Shown here piece by piece: positions 43,945 to 53,458 of a DNA stretch of 64,000 bases (positions within the stretch are counted from its first letter, which is position 1; the number at the start of each line of letters is the position of its first letter). The notes under the pieces are model-generated. The model did no database searches, had not been told where the DNA came from, and saw only the letters and a program-made list of their open reading frames with translations. Source of the DNA: Skermanella rosea (GTDB lineage: Bacteria > Pseudomonadota > Alphaproteobacteria > Azospirillales > Azospirillaceae); NCBI RefSeq assembly GCF_016806835.2, contig NZ_CP086113.1, positions 372,001 through 436,000 of the forward strand, in the 5' to 3' direction. A program made the translations under genes and the position numbers.

Positions 43945-45516
43945 ATGGCGGGCCAGATTGGATACCCGACGCCGAGCCGGACGCAGACGGTGGCCAGGAA
44001 ACCGGGTGCTCTGGACAGGTTTCTCACGACGATCGAGCGCGTTGGAAACAAGGTGCCGCACCCGGGCATCATCTTCTTCATCCTGATCGGCATCGTCATA
44101 GTCCTGTCGGCGATATTCGGCCTTCTGGGAACCTCGATCACCTACGAGGTGGCCGACCCGGTTTCGGGCGAGATCGAGACGCGCACGACGGCCGTGCGGA
44201 GCCTGCTGTCGGCAGAGGGCCTGCGCTTCATGATCACGTCCCCCGTGGCCAATTTCCTGGGCTTCGGATCGGTCGGCGTGATCATCATCGCCATGGTCGG
44301 CGTGGGCGTCGCCGAGGAGTCCGGGCTGATCGCGACGCTGGTGCGCAAGATCGTCCTCATCGCACCCCGCTCGATCTTCACCTTCATCGTCGTGATGCTC
44401 GGGGTCGTTTCCTCGATCGCGGCGGACGCGGGCTACCTGGTGCTCGTTCCGCTGGGCGCCGCGGCGTTCCACAGCCTCGGACGGCATCCCCTGGCGGGAC
44501 TCGCGGCGGCCTTTTCCGGGGTGGCGGCGGTATTCCTCGTCAACGTCTTCGTTACGCCCACCGACGCGCTGCTGGCCGAAATGACCAACGACGCGATACG
44601 CCTCGTCGATCCGGCGCGCCAGGTCACCCTCGTCGGCAACCTCTATTTCATGATCGTCTCAAGCCTTCTGATGGCGGTTCTCTGCACGCTCATCACCGAG
44701 AAGATCGTCGAACCGCATCTGGGACCCTACACGGGCGGCGTGCCGGTGGAGGCCGCCGAAGGATTGACCCCGGAGCAGTCGCGGGGCCTGCGCAACGCCG
44801 GCATAGCGCTCTTGGTGTTCGTGGCGGTGATGGCGCTCCTGACCGCGCCGTCGAACTCGGTGCTGCGAAACCCGCAGACCGGGGCGATCCTGTCGGGCTC
44901 GCCGTTCATGGACGGCCTGATCATCCAGATCAGCGCGCTTTTCTTCGCGGTCGGCTTCGCCTACGGCAAGGGAGCCGGCACGATCAACAACCTGACCCAG
45001 GCGATCGGCATGATCGTGAAGACCTTCGCGGGGCTCGCGGGGCTGATCTTTCTCCTCCTGGTGATCGCGCAGTTCATCGCCTTCTTCAACTTCACCAACA
45101 TGGCGATCGTGCTGGCCGCCAACCTCGCCGACATCCTGCAGGACGCTCCGATCAACGGGGTCGGCTACATCATCATTTTCGTGCTGATCATCTTCCTGAT
45201 CGACGTCCTGATCACCGGGGCCGTCGCGAAGTGGGCGATCTTCGCTCCCGTGTTCATTCCGCTCTTCATGCGACTGGGGGGGGACCCGAACCTTGTCCTG
45301 GCGGCCTATCGGGTCGGGGATTCGCCGATGAACGTCATAACCCCGCTGAACGTGTATCTCGGGGTCATGGTCGGCTTCGCCGCGAAGTACCAGAAGGACG
45401 CGGGCATCGGCACCATCGTCTCCCTGATGCTGCCATACACCGGGATCCTCGTGGTCGCCTGGACCCTGCTCCTGATCGCCTGGTACGTGCTCGGCATCCC
45501 CCTCGGGCCGGCCTGA
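43945..45516 (+). CDS. abgT: AbgT-family transporter (p-aminobenzoyl-glutamate/antimetabolite type)
   Basis: This 523-residue membrane protein has the AbgT signature: an amphipathic N-terminus (LDRFLTTIERVGNKVPHPGIIF), then about nine to eleven helices and two re-entrant hairpins. It includes the family blocks GVGVAEESGLIATLVRK, ADAGYLVLVPLGAAAFHSLGR, NVFVTPTDALLAEMTNDA and the C-terminal GDSPMNVITPLNVYLGVMVGF. Members import p-aminobenzoyl-glutamate or export sulfonamides by proton coupling; which applies here is not clear. AAGGGAGGGG six bases upstream supports the start. It precedes the DUF1269 gene by 41 bp, likely in one operon. Confidence 0.92.
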   Translation: MAGQIGYPTPSRTQTVARKPGALDRFLTTIERVGNKVPHPGIIFFILIGIVIVLSAIFGLLGTSITYEVADPVSGEIETRTTAVRSLLSAEGLRFMITSPVANFLGFGSVGVIIIAMVGVGVAEESGLIATLVRKIVLIAPRSIFTFIVVMLGVVSSIAADAGYLVLVPLGAAAFHSLGRHPLAGLAAAFSGVAAVFLVNVFVTPTDALLAEMTNDAIRLVDPARQVTLVGNLYFMIVSSLLMAVLCTLITEKIVEPHLGPYTGGVPVEAAEGLTPEQSRGLRNAGIALLVFVAVMALLTAPSNSVLRNPQTGAILSGSPFMDGLIIQISALFFAVGFAYGKGAGTINNLTQAIGMIVKTFAGLAGLIFLLLVIAQFIAFFNFTNMAIVLAANLADILQDAPINGVGYIIIFVLIIFLIDVLITGAVAKWAIFAPVFIPLFMRLGGDPNLVLAAYRVGDSPMNVITPLNVYLGVMVGFAAKYQKDAGIGTIVSLMLPYTGILVVAWTLLLIAWYVLGIPLGPA

Positions 45517-45557
45517 CGAAGGAAAACGTCCGTCTCAACATAGGGAGAAAACTACAG

Positions 45558-46085
45558 ATGTCCGATCTGATCTGCGTCGCCTTCAAGGACAAGGAAACGG
45601 CCGACAAAGCCCTCGACGAACTGCGGGAGATGCAGCGGGAATACCTCATCGACCTTGAGGATGCCTGCGTCGCGGTGCGGGAACTGGACGGCAAGGTGCG
45701 CCTGAAGCAGGCGGTGAACCTCGTGTCGCTGGGAAGCGCCAAATCGGGGCTTTCCGGCATGCTCTGGGGCTCGCTGGTCGGCCTGCTGTTTCTCAACCCT
45801 CTCGCCGGCATGGCGCTGGGAGGCGTCATCGGCGCCGGGACGGGCGCGCTGGCCGGCAGCGTGACCGATTACGGCATCCCGGACGATTACATCCGGAAGA
45901 TCGCCCAGACCATCGAGCCGGGGACCTCCGCGCTGTTCGTGCTGGTGCGCAGGGTCAATCCCGACAAGGTGCTGCCCGAACTCAGCAAGTACCAGGGCAC
46001 GGTGCTGCGCACGTCGCTGACGACCGAGCAGGAGAACCGTCTCAAGGAGGCCTTGAACTGCGCCACTGCGCAGGCGACGGCATGA
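45558..46085 (+). CDS. DUF1269-family membrane protein
   Basis: This 175-residue protein has the DUF1269 pattern: a ferredoxin-like first part (about 1–60, MSDLICVAFKDKETADKALDEL, LEDACVAVREL), then a glycine-rich helical hairpin (about 75–110, GMALGGVIGAGTGALAGSVTDYGI) and a second small domain. No biochemical role is known. AGGGAG upstream supports ATG 45558. It follows the AbgT gene and ends in a strong bidirectional hairpin. It could regulate or anchor the transporter; that is a guess from position. Confidence 0.8.
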   Translation: MSDLICVAFKDKETADKALDELREMQREYLIDLEDACVAVRELDGKVRLKQAVNLVSLGSAKSGLSGMLWGSLVGLLFLNPLAGMALGGVIGAGTGALAGSVTDYGIPDDYIRKIAQTIEPGTSALFVLVRRVNPDKVLPELSKYQGTVLRTSLTTEQENRLKEALNCATAQATA

Positions 46086-46091
46086 ACGGAA

Positions 46092-46121
46092 ACCCGCGGT
46101 CGGGCTTCGCCCGACGCGGGT
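46092..46121. terminator. Bidirectional terminator-like hairpin between convergent genes
   Basis: The arms 46092–46105 and 46109–46121 pair over 13 base pairs with one bulged G and a TTC loop, filling the 39-bp gap between the DUF1269 stop and the CDF transporter stop. The strong G+C stem fits termination from both sides, although no clear T-run is present. Confidence 0.6.
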
Positions 46122-46124
46122 CAT

Positions 46125-47036
46125 TCAGATCGACCAGCGCCTGTCGCCGACGAAGGCGATCGTCAGCCAGCGCTCGCGTTCCGATCCGCCGATCGCCGCC
46201 CCGATCTCCTCGCGAATCTCGTCGAGGCGCCGGATGCTGTCGATCCGGAACGATTGCGGCACGATCAGGTGGATCTCGATGAAACGGGAGCGGCCGACCT
46301 TGGCGACATAGGTCTCGTAGCCCTCGAAGCCGTATTTCTCCACCGTCGCCTCCGCGACGGCCCTGACGCTGCTGTCCAGGTTGCCCGGCGCGGCGAGGAG
46401 GATTTCCGAGATCGCCTGCCTCACCGTCCTCACCGGCACCGGAAGGATGATCAGCGCCAGCAGGGCGAGGATGGCCGGATCGACATAAGGCGCAAGGGCC
46501 TCGAAGCGCGTTCCCCGCAACATGGCCGCGGCGATGAAGGCCACCAGCAGGGCCAGGGTGATCGTCCCCGACATCAGCCAGCCCTTGACGTCGAGGGCGA
46601 CGAACTCCGACCTGATCGCCCGGTTCGCCCGGCGGCCGGCGAAGAACATCGCGAAACACGCGGCCGCGACGACGGCGGCGTAGACGATCGCCCAATCGAA
46701 GGAGAGGTCGCGCCCGCCGGCCAGCAGCAGGCCGACCGCGTTCACGAAGGCGTAGAAGGCGAGGAGGATCAGCAGGGCGCCGTTGAGCGCCAGCGCCATC
46801 GGTTCGAGATGCCAGAAGCCCAGCTGGAAGCGCTCGCTCTTGTCGCGGGCGATAAGCCGCGTCACCATCAGCGCCAGCGCCGTCATGGAGGCGTCGACGG
46901 CCGAGAACATGCCGTCGAAGATGATGGAGAGCGATCCGGACAGGATGCCGAAAAGGACCCCGGCCGCTCCGATGAGGACGGTGACGAGGATCGAGCGGCG
47001 TAGGACTTTCTGTTCGGCGTCGGCTGCGGGCATCAT
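46125..47036 (-). CDS. Cation diffusion facilitator (CDF) transporter
   Basis: This 303-residue protein has six hydrophobic segments in the first 220 residues and a C-terminal cytoplasmic ferredoxin-like domain (about 215–303). The metal site in helix 2 reads DGMFSAVDASM (aspartates four-plus apart), and the helix 5 region reads ALDVKGWLMSG. The aspartate-rich helix 2 differs from the HxxxD of zinc exporters and resembles CDF relatives with broad or iron/manganese specificity. It exports divalent metal from the cytoplasm by proton antiport. It is convergent with DUF1269 and precedes TamB on the same strand (56 bp away), though probably not in its operon. Confidence 0.88.
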   Translation of the reverse strand: MMPAADAEQKVLRRSILVTVLIGAAGVLFGILSGSLSIIFDGMFSAVDASMTALALMVTRLIARDKSERFQLGFWHLEPMALALNGALLILLAFYAFVNAVGLLLAGGRDLSFDWAIVYAAVVAAACFAMFFAGRRANRAIRSEFVALDVKGWLMSGTITLALLVAFIAAAMLRGTRFEALAPYVDPAILALLALIILPVPVRTVRQAISEILLAAPGNLDSSVRAVAEATVEKYGFEGYETYVAKVGRSRFIEIHLIVPQSFRIDSIRRLDEIREEIGAAIGGSERERWLTIAFVGDRRWSI

Positions 47037-47092
47037 TGAACTCCAACTGACTGGTCAGACTGCCTTGCTCCCTGGCGGTTCCCGGCAGTCCC

Positions 47093-50000
47093 TCAGTATT
47101 CCCATTCGTACAGCACGCCGATACTGGCGCCCGAGTTGGTCCCGACATCGGTGCGGAGCCTCAGGTTCCTGGTCAGGGTGATCTCGACCACGGCCCGGCT
47201 GCCCGCCTCGCCGACGCGCTGCTCGGCGCCGACATAGACGTCGCGCGAGACGTAGCGGCCGGCAGCGACGCCGGTACCCGACAGGCCTTCGCCCGGCTTG
47301 CCGCTCAGCAGCTCGAGCCGGTCGATGCCCAGCGTGCCGCGCACCCTGTCGATGACGCCGGGAGCGCCACCGATGCCGGTGAGACGGCTGATGGAGTGCG
47401 CGATCTGGACAGCCTCGATCGCGCTGAGATTGCTGAACGGCTTGTTGAACAGGACGCGCGAGAGGATCTCGTCCTGCGGCAGTTCGGGCGAGGAGGTCAG
47501 CGTGATCCTGGGGGCGGACGCGCGTCCCGTGACCACCACCTGCGCCGTGATGTCGGCGGTCCTGGCCTGGGCACTGATGTCCAGCATCGGATCGGCGCTG
47601 CCGTCGCCGGTGAAATCGATGTTGGCCCGGGTGAACTCGAACCATGTGGTCAGCAGGTCGAGCGTGCCGCTGACCAGCCTCAGCCCGCCGTCCGGGACCG
47701 GCTTCGCCGTCGTGCCGCCGACCGTCGCATCGGACGACAGTTCGATCGCCAATCCGCGGCCGCGCACGAAAATCCGGTTCTCCGCCTTCACGGCCATGTC
47801 GAGCCGGAGCCGGAACGGCGACGCCACGGGCCGCTCCGCCGGGGCTGTGCCGCCGGGCCGGTTGATCTCCTCCACCTGGATCTCGACCACGGCGGACGGC
47901 ATCCGCTCCGGTATCCGGATGTCGGCATGCCGGATCGTGACCGGTCCCTGGAGCAGCGGGGCGTCGAGCGGTCCGGTCAGGGTCAGCACCGTGTCGATCC
48001 TCGCCGTGACGAGGTCGGTCTGGACGAGCTGCGCGTCGCTGGCCCGGATGCGCAGGTCGAAGGCCCGTGGGTCGTCCGGATCGACGTTCACCGAGCCGGA
48101 GGCCTCGACGGTGCCGCCGCCCGGCGCGCGTCCGTCGAACCGGTCGATGGTCAGGCGACTGCCGTCGCCGCGCAGCCGCAGGGTGATCCCGCTGATCACC
48201 GCGCCCGCCGCCCGGTTCTCGTAGCGGCCGCCGGCGATTCTGGCGTCGCCGCCCAGCCGCGGTTCGCCGAGGGAGCCGGCAAGGTAGAGATTGACGTCGA
48301 GCCGTCCCTGCGCTTGGTCGCCGGTGTCGGCGAGCAGGTCGTTCAGGATCGCGAGCTCGACATGGCCGCGCAGCGCCCCGCTGACGGGGACGTTCCGCGG
48401 CAGGTCCACCGTCAGCGGTTCCCGGCGCAGCACCAGCGGCAAGTCCGCCTGGAACCGCATGTCGACGCCGTCGCGCCGGCGGGTCGCGGCCTTGCCGTCC
48501 AGTGCCAGCCGGCCGTTCCGCCACCGGCCGGTGGCGCCGATGTCGATGCCGGTCAATCCCGCGGCCTCGCCGCCCCTCAGGCTCACGTCGGCGGCCCGCA
48601 GGTCCAGGTCGGCGCGCGGATCGGCGAGGGTGCCGCCGAAGACGGCCTTGCCGTCCAGACGGCCGGAGAATTCATGATCGGGCGCCACCAGGGAGGCCAG
48701 CGCCAGCGGGATCCGGGTCAGGGTGGCGGTGCCGTCCAGAGCGTTGCGGACCAGTCCGCCGTCCAGGGCGACGCGGGCCTCGCGGCTGGCGAGGCGCAGG
48801 TTGCGGACCTCGAAGATGTCGGGGCCGATGGCCGCGGTGGCCGGACCGGCCAGCCGGAACGGCTCACCGGCATAGGCGCCGTCCAGCTTGTCGACTCCGA
48901 GCCGCCGGAGAGTTCCTTCCCGGGTCAAGCCGCCCGCGAGCCTCAGCCGCACAGGCTGCGCCGGAGCGCCGGCGACGGCAACGCCCGTTCCGTCCAGCCT
49001 GCCGTCGAACCGAATCCCGCCCGGCGCGGCGCTGACGTCGGCGTTCAGGTCGAGCCGGCTGGCCGCCAGCACGGGACCCTCCGGACCGGCGACCGACAGG
49101 TTCCTTGCCCCGAGGGCGGCGGTCGCGGCCTGCCGGCCCCGAGCATCGTCAAGCCTGACTTCCAGCCGGCCGCTGCCGCCCAGCGTTCGGCCGGCCAGGG
49201 CGGAGAAGACGCCGAGATCGCCGATGTCGCCGGCCAGCCGGCCCGTCGCGGTCATGCGGTCGAGCGCCACCCCGATGGCGCCGGTGATCCGGTCGCGCCC
49301 GGCGCCCAGCGATATGCCGGTCAGGCCAAGGCGTTGTCCTTCGAGGGCGAAGGCGGTCCTGGCATCGAACGGCTGCCGGCCCACGACGGCGCTGGCGTCC
49401 AGGGTGCCGCGCGATGTTCCCGGCGCCAGGGTCGCCCGCACGGAGAGATCGGCGCGCGGCACGGCGCGGCCTGACAGGACCAGATCGCGGCCGGCCAGAT
49501 CGGCCCGGACTTCCAGCGCGTCGAGCGGCCCGGTCGCGGTGCCGTCCACCACGGACGATCCGGCCACCGCCGTCTCCAGCGGTTCGGCGAGGACGTCGAG
49601 GCGGGGCAGGCTGGCGCGCCACCCGGCGTCCAGGGCACCGTCGCGGAGGGCCGCCGACGCCGTGAGCGCCGCATGCCGGCCGTCGATCCTCAGGCTGGAC
49701 AGGTCGATCGAGCCGTCGGTCCCCACGGTCACGAGGCCGGCCAGATCCACCTCGCGGCCGACCAGGGCGTCGACCGCGGGATGGATCCGGCCGGTGCGCA
49801 GGCCGGTGGCGGTGCCGGTCACGTCCGCCCGCACCAGGACCGCGTGATCGCCGCCGGTCAGGTCGGCGGCGAGCACGGCCGCTCCCTCGAGCGGCACCCC
49901 GGCGATGCCCGCGAGGTGCTTCAGGTCGGGCATGTCGAGCGTGACCCGGGCGCCGACCGCCTGCCAGTCGCGGACCAGGGCGGTGGCGCTCAGGGTCCCG

Positions 50001-51313
50001 ATCGCGGCGCCGGCCCGAAGGCCGTCGACGCGGATCTCTCCGGTGCCGGGAAGGATCACGGCGCTGCCGGAGATCCTCACCTCCGGGCCGGCCAACCGGG
50101 CGATACGCGGGTCCGCGGCGGCGATACCCTCTATGGCGAGATCGGCGGCGACGGTCGGTGCATCGACCGGTCCGGCGGCTTTCCCCGAGAGCCGGACGTG
50201 CTCCCAGCCGACCTCGGGAGCGAGGATGCGCAGGGACGAACCGGCATCGGCTTCCAGTGCGTAGTCGAAGTCGAGTTCCGGGGGATCGAACCGGTAGGTG
50301 CCGGAAAGCTCCAGCGTTCCGGCCGCCAGCGTCACGCGGGCGCCGGTGAGCGCGATCCTGCGGTCCGGCTCGAGGGCGGCTTCCGCCTGAAAGGCGACGC
50401 CGTCACCGATCAGCGCGGCGATCCGCCGGTCGAGCAGCCGGTCGGGCGGTCGGGCCAGGGCGGCGTCACCGCTGATCGTCAAGCCGTAGCCCGCAGCGCC
50501 GTCCGCACCCGGAACGCCGCGGATGGCGGCATCGGCGCCGACGCGCGCCATGTCGCCGGCGCTGCCGTCCAGCCGGCCCCGCCAGCCGGACAGGGGACCG
50601 GAGCCGCGCAGGACGACAGTGACCGGCGGCAGGCCGGGGATGCCGGCGGCCCGCGCGATCACGCCGCCCTCCGGCTCCTCCACCGTCAGGTCGAGGTCGA
50701 GCCGTTCGGCGCCCGGCGCGTGGTCCAGCGCCAGCTTGCCGGAGCCCGGCCTGTCCAGGCGGCCGATCGTGAGGTTCGCCGCGACCCCGGCGCCGCGGCG
50801 CTCCAACCGGGCGCTGCCGTCGATCCTCAGGCTGGCCGGCTCGCCGCCGAGCAGGGCGGCGCCCAGGTCGAGCTGCCTCACCGTCAGCTTCTGAAGATCG
50901 AGGCCGACCGGCAGGTCGGGAAGCCGGGGCAGGCTGAAGGGTTCGTCGCCGGGTGGGGGCTCCGGCTGGCCGGCGGGCAGACGCTCCAGCGCCATGCGGT
51001 TGACGTCGAGGCCGCTGATCCGGACCTCGCGGCGGAACAGGGCGCTCGGCGCCCAGTCCAGCATCGCCCGATCGACGCTGAGCCAGGTTCCCTGGCCGTC
51101 GGCGATGGCGAGGTCATGGATGGCGACGTCGAGGCTCCAGCCGATTCCGACGCGGCCGATCGTGACGGTGCGGTCCGGGCCGCTCAGCAGGTGCTGGACT
51201 TGGCCGGCGATCCAGCCGGAACCGTTCTCCCCGGATCGCTCCTGGAGGATGACGGCGCCTGCCGCGCCCGCGAGCAGCAATGCCGCAGTCCACCGGCGAA
51301 CCCGACTTCCCAT
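47093..51313 (-). CDS. tamB: TamB/YtfN-family translocation and assembly module protein
   Basis: This 1,406-residue protein has an N-terminal membrane anchor (about 5–22, RWTAALLLAGAAGAVIL) and a very long repetitive periplasmic part of beta-strands rich in alternating hydrophobic residues. The C-terminal DUF490/TamB domain ends LRLRTDVGTNSGASIGVLYEWEY, with a terminal aromatic residue. TamB bridges the inner and outer membranes and moves phospholipid or helps assemble outer-membrane proteins with TamA. No TamA (Omp85) gene is seen beside it. The start is taken at 51313 (MGSRVRR), after a GAAGG-like site; upstream codons to 51370 lack one. It lies 37 bp after the mlaA stop codon. Confidence 0.9.
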   Translation of the reverse strand: MGSRVRRWTAALLLAGAAGAVILQERSGENGSGWIAGQVQHLLSGPDRTVTIGRVGIGWSLDVAIHDLAIADGQGTWLSVDRAMLDWAPSALFRREVRISGLDVNRMALERLPAGQPEPPPGDEPFSLPRLPDLPVGLDLQKLTVRQLDLGAALLGGEPASLRIDGSARLERRGAGVAANLTIGRLDRPGSGKLALDHAPGAERLDLDLTVEEPEGGVIARAAGIPGLPPVTVVLRGSGPLSGWRGRLDGSAGDMARVGADAAIRGVPGADGAAGYGLTISGDAALARPPDRLLDRRIAALIGDGVAFQAEAALEPDRRIALTGARVTLAAGTLELSGTYRFDPPELDFDYALEADAGSSLRILAPEVGWEHVRLSGKAAGPVDAPTVAADLAIEGIAAADPRIARLAGPEVRISGSAVILPGTGEIRVDGLRAGAAIGTLSATALVRDWQAVGARVTLDMPDLKHLAGIAGVPLEGAAVLAADLTGGDHAVLVRADVTGTATGLRTGRIHPAVDALVGREVDLAGLVTVGTDGSIDLSSLRIDGRHAALTASAALRDGALDAGWRASLPRLDVLAEPLETAVAGSSVVDGTATGPLDALEVRADLAGRDLVLSGRAVPRADLSVRATLAPGTSRGTLDASAVVGRQPFDARTAFALEGQRLGLTGISLGAGRDRITGAIGVALDRMTATGRLAGDIGDLGVFSALAGRTLGGSGRLEVRLDDARGRQAATAALGARNLSVAGPEGPVLAASRLDLNADVSAAPGGIRFDGRLDGTGVAVAGAPAQPVRLRLAGGLTREGTLRRLGVDKLDGAYAGEPFRLAGPATAAIGPDIFEVRNLRLASREARVALDGGLVRNALDGTATLTRIPLALASLVAPDHEFSGRLDGKAVFGGTLADPRADLDLRAADVSLRGGEAAGLTGIDIGATGRWRNGRLALDGKAATRRRDGVDMRFQADLPLVLRREPLTVDLPRNVPVSGALRGHVELAILNDLLADTGDQAQGRLDVNLYLAGSLGEPRLGGDARIAGGRYENRAAGAVISGITLRLRGDGSRLTIDRFDGRAPGGGTVEASGSVNVDPDDPRAFDLRIRASDAQLVQTDLVTARIDTVLTLTGPLDAPLLQGPVTIRHADIRIPERMPSAVVEIQVEEINRPGGTAPAERPVASPFRLRLDMAVKAENRIFVRGRGLAIELSSDATVGGTTAKPVPDGGLRLVSGTLDLLTTWFEFTRANIDFTGDGSADPMLDISAQARTADITAQVVVTGRASAPRITLTSSPELPQDEILSRVLFNKPFSNLSAIEAVQIAHSISRLTGIGGAPGVIDRVRGTLGIDRLELLSGKPGEGLSGTGVAAGRYVSRDVYVGAEQRVGEAGSRAVVEITLTRNLRLRTDVGTNSGASIGVLYEWEY

Positions 51314-51350
51314 GGAACTTCGCCTTCTTGCAATGCTTCCGCGCCGGCAC

Positions 51351-52136
51351 TCATTCGGGAGGCGGAGCATCGCGGTTCACCTGGAAGTCCCGCTTGGCCG
51401 TCCAGGCATAGCGGATCAACTCGTATTCGAAGGGCGATCCTGTCGAATGATAGCGGAAAGGAACCCGATAACGGGTATCGATCTGCTGGATGCCGTAGGG
51501 AGCGTAGTCGTAGGCGGCGGCGTCCAGGATCGAGTCCGGGATGGCGAAAGCGAGCGTCGCCCAGTCCACCGCGGTCCCGACCGCGTCGCGCAGGTTGGAC
51601 GGGCCGAGGGCGGGCAGCACCAGGTAGGGACCGGTGTCCACGCCCCAGATGCCCAGGGTCTGGCCGAAATCGGCGTCCTGCCGCGGGACGCCCAGTTCGG
51701 TGGCGACGTCGAACAGGCCGAACAGCCCGACGGTCGAATTGATCATGAACCGGCCCAGCGTCGGGGTCGCCTTGTCGGGGCTTGCCTGAAGCACCGAGTT
51801 GGTGAAGGTGTTGATTTCGCCCAGGTTCTGGAAGAACGACGACACCCTGCGGCGCAGGAAGGGGGGGACGACGAATTTGTAGGCGTCCACCACCGGAATC
51901 AGGACGTACCGGTCGAGCTGGGCGTTGAACTTGTAGATGCGGCGGTTGGCGCCCTCCAGCGGATCATGAACGAGCAGGACGTCGCGGGCCCGGTCCGGAT
52001 CGGCCGAAACCGCGGCCAGGTCCCTTCGGGGAGGCTCGTACCGCCCGGTCCCGCCCGGACCGGCGCATCCGCCGGCCGCGAGCAGGAGGACCAGGGCCAG
52101 ATGCGCGGCGGGGCGCCGGGGCATGCGGCGCCTCAT
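51351..52136 (-). CDS. mlaA: MlaA (VacJ) family lipoprotein
   Basis: This 261-residue protein has a signal peptide with lipobox region LLAAGGC (about residues 17–23). The MlaA domain is marked by VHDPLEGANRRIYKFNAQLDRYVLIPV, FFQNLGEINTFTNSVLQ, GRFMINSTVGLFGLFDVATELG, FGQTLGIWGVDTGPYLVLPALGPSNLRDAVG. MlaA is an outer-membrane donut that removes mislocalised phospholipid from the outer leaflet. The ATG at 52136 overlaps the hydrolase stop codon (ATGA), indicating coupling. It is usually paired with the Mla ABC system, which is not in this window. Confidence 0.92.
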   Translation of the reverse strand: MRRRMPRRPAAHLALVLLLAAGGCAGPGGTGRYEPPRRDLAAVSADPDRARDVLLVHDPLEGANRRIYKFNAQLDRYVLIPVVDAYKFVVPPFLRRRVSSFFQNLGEINTFTNSVLQASPDKATPTLGRFMINSTVGLFGLFDVATELGVPRQDADFGQTLGIWGVDTGPYLVLPALGPSNLRDAVGTAVDWATLAFAIPDSILDAAAYDYAPYGIQQIDTRYRVPFRYHSTGSPFEYELIRYAWTAKRDFQVNRDAPPPE

Positions 52137-53458
52137 CGGGAAAAGAAGTCGGCCAAGAACGCGGCGACGGCGCGGTGCTGGAGGTTTCCCATGTGGCCGC
52201 CGTTGGGGAAGATCCGGGCGCGCGGGCCGAACACCCGGACGAGTTCGTCCAGGTCGCCCGGTGCCAGGATAACGTCGTCCCGGTTCGTCATCAGCCAGAT
52301 CCTCTGCTCGCGCGACAGCCACTCCCCGATGGCGGAGAGGCTTGTCCCGTCGAGCAGATCCTGCCGCGTGCGTCCCGGCTCCCGGTCCAGGTAGGTGTCG
52401 GCCAGCATGTCGTCGAAATAGTCGAGCAGGCTCGTGCGAAGCGCCACGGCCAGGTATTCCGACAGGGGCGTCGTGGACAGGAACGGGCGGTCCCGGGGGA
52501 AGATGTACCCGGCCCCGGTCATCACGTCCGAAGTGAAGACAAGGTTCGCCGCAGACAGCCGGAAGGCCAGGCCGATCGCCGTGGCGAGCTGGTCGTCGGA
52601 GGGGCGGAGCCTCCGGTAAGCCTCGATCTTGAGATCCGGATCCTGGAAGTCGAGGGCGTCGGCGCCCGGATATGCCGCCAGCCGGGCGATCGCCCGGTTC
52701 AGGAAAGCGTCCAGCCCATAGATCCCGTCGGGCAGCCCGCGCACCAGCATGGCATCGATCTCCTTCACGGATCGGTAGACGCTGAGGGGCGGATTGATCA
52801 GGAGGATCCGATCGAACCCGAAGCCCGCCTGACCCAAGTCCAGCTTCTTATCATCCAGCTTCGCGACATAAGCGGCATGCCACCCGCCCAGGCTGTAGCC
52901 GGTCAGGTGGTATCGGGAAATCTCGACGGACTCCCGCAGCCGGCCGTCGATCAGGCGCATGAGCGCGTGCAAGTCGGCGGCGTCCGATTCCGGATACCCC
53001 GGCAGCCGCGACGCGCTGGCGTTGACGATGAAGTTCGCGTGCGTCGGCGACGGAAGAAGGACGACATGCATTCCGGCCGCATGCAGCACCTGCCCGAGCA
53101 TCAGCATGTGGCGGGACTGGTCGTCGGCGCCGGTACCCGCGATCACGAAGACCAGCGGCGCCGCGTGGTCCTGAAGGAGGGTCGAATAGCGGAGGCGGTC
53201 AGTGTGCCAGAACCCTTCGGGCACCTCCCTGGCTTCGAAGACCTTGAGGTTCCGGCGGACGACCCTGGCGTCCGCCGGGAGTTGGACTTGGAACTCCGCC
53301 GGCGTGCCCAGCACCGTCGCGGTCCAGGGGTTGTCGAAGGGATAATCATAAGGCAGGTCGGGGCCCCGATCGGCCTCGCCCGGCGGCGAAGGCCGGGCGC
53401 AACCGGCCGCGAGAAGCAGGCAGAGCGCCGCGCACAGGATGCGGGATCGCGAGGTCAC
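52133..53458 (-). CDS. Lipoprotein alpha/beta-fold hydrolase
   Basis: This 441-residue protein has a signal peptide ending in the lipobox LLAAGC (about residues 14–19). The alpha/beta hydrolase body has a nucleophile elbow GYSLGG (about 211–216), a histidine in NGGHMGNLQ near the C-terminus (about 423) and acidic candidates in NRDDVI (about 395). An esterase or lipase acting at the periplasmic face is plausible. The start is GTG 53458, overlapping the stop of the upstream gene (GTGA). The stop overlaps the mlaA start. Its position between an RND pump and MlaA suggests work on envelope lipids, but no substrate can be named. Confidence 0.8.
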   Translation of the reverse strand: MTSRSRILCAALCLLLAAGCARPSPPGEADRGPDLPYDYPFDNPWTATVLGTPAEFQVQLPADARVVRRNLKVFEAREVPEGFWHTDRLRYSTLLQDHAAPLVFVIAGTGADDQSRHMLMLGQVLHAAGMHVVLLPSPTHANFIVNASASRLPGYPESDAADLHALMRLIDGRLRESVEISRYHLTGYSLGGWHAAYVAKLDDKKLDLGQAGFGFDRILLINPPLSVYRSVKEIDAMLVRGLPDGIYGLDAFLNRAIARLAAYPGADALDFQDPDLKIEAYRRLRPSDDQLATAIGLAFRLSAANLVFTSDVMTGAGYIFPRDRPFLSTTPLSEYLAVALRTSLLDYFDDMLADTYLDREPGRTRQDLLDGTSLSAIGEWLSREQRIWLMTNRDDVILAPGDLDELVRVFGPRARIFPNGGHMGNLQHRAVAAFLADFFSR

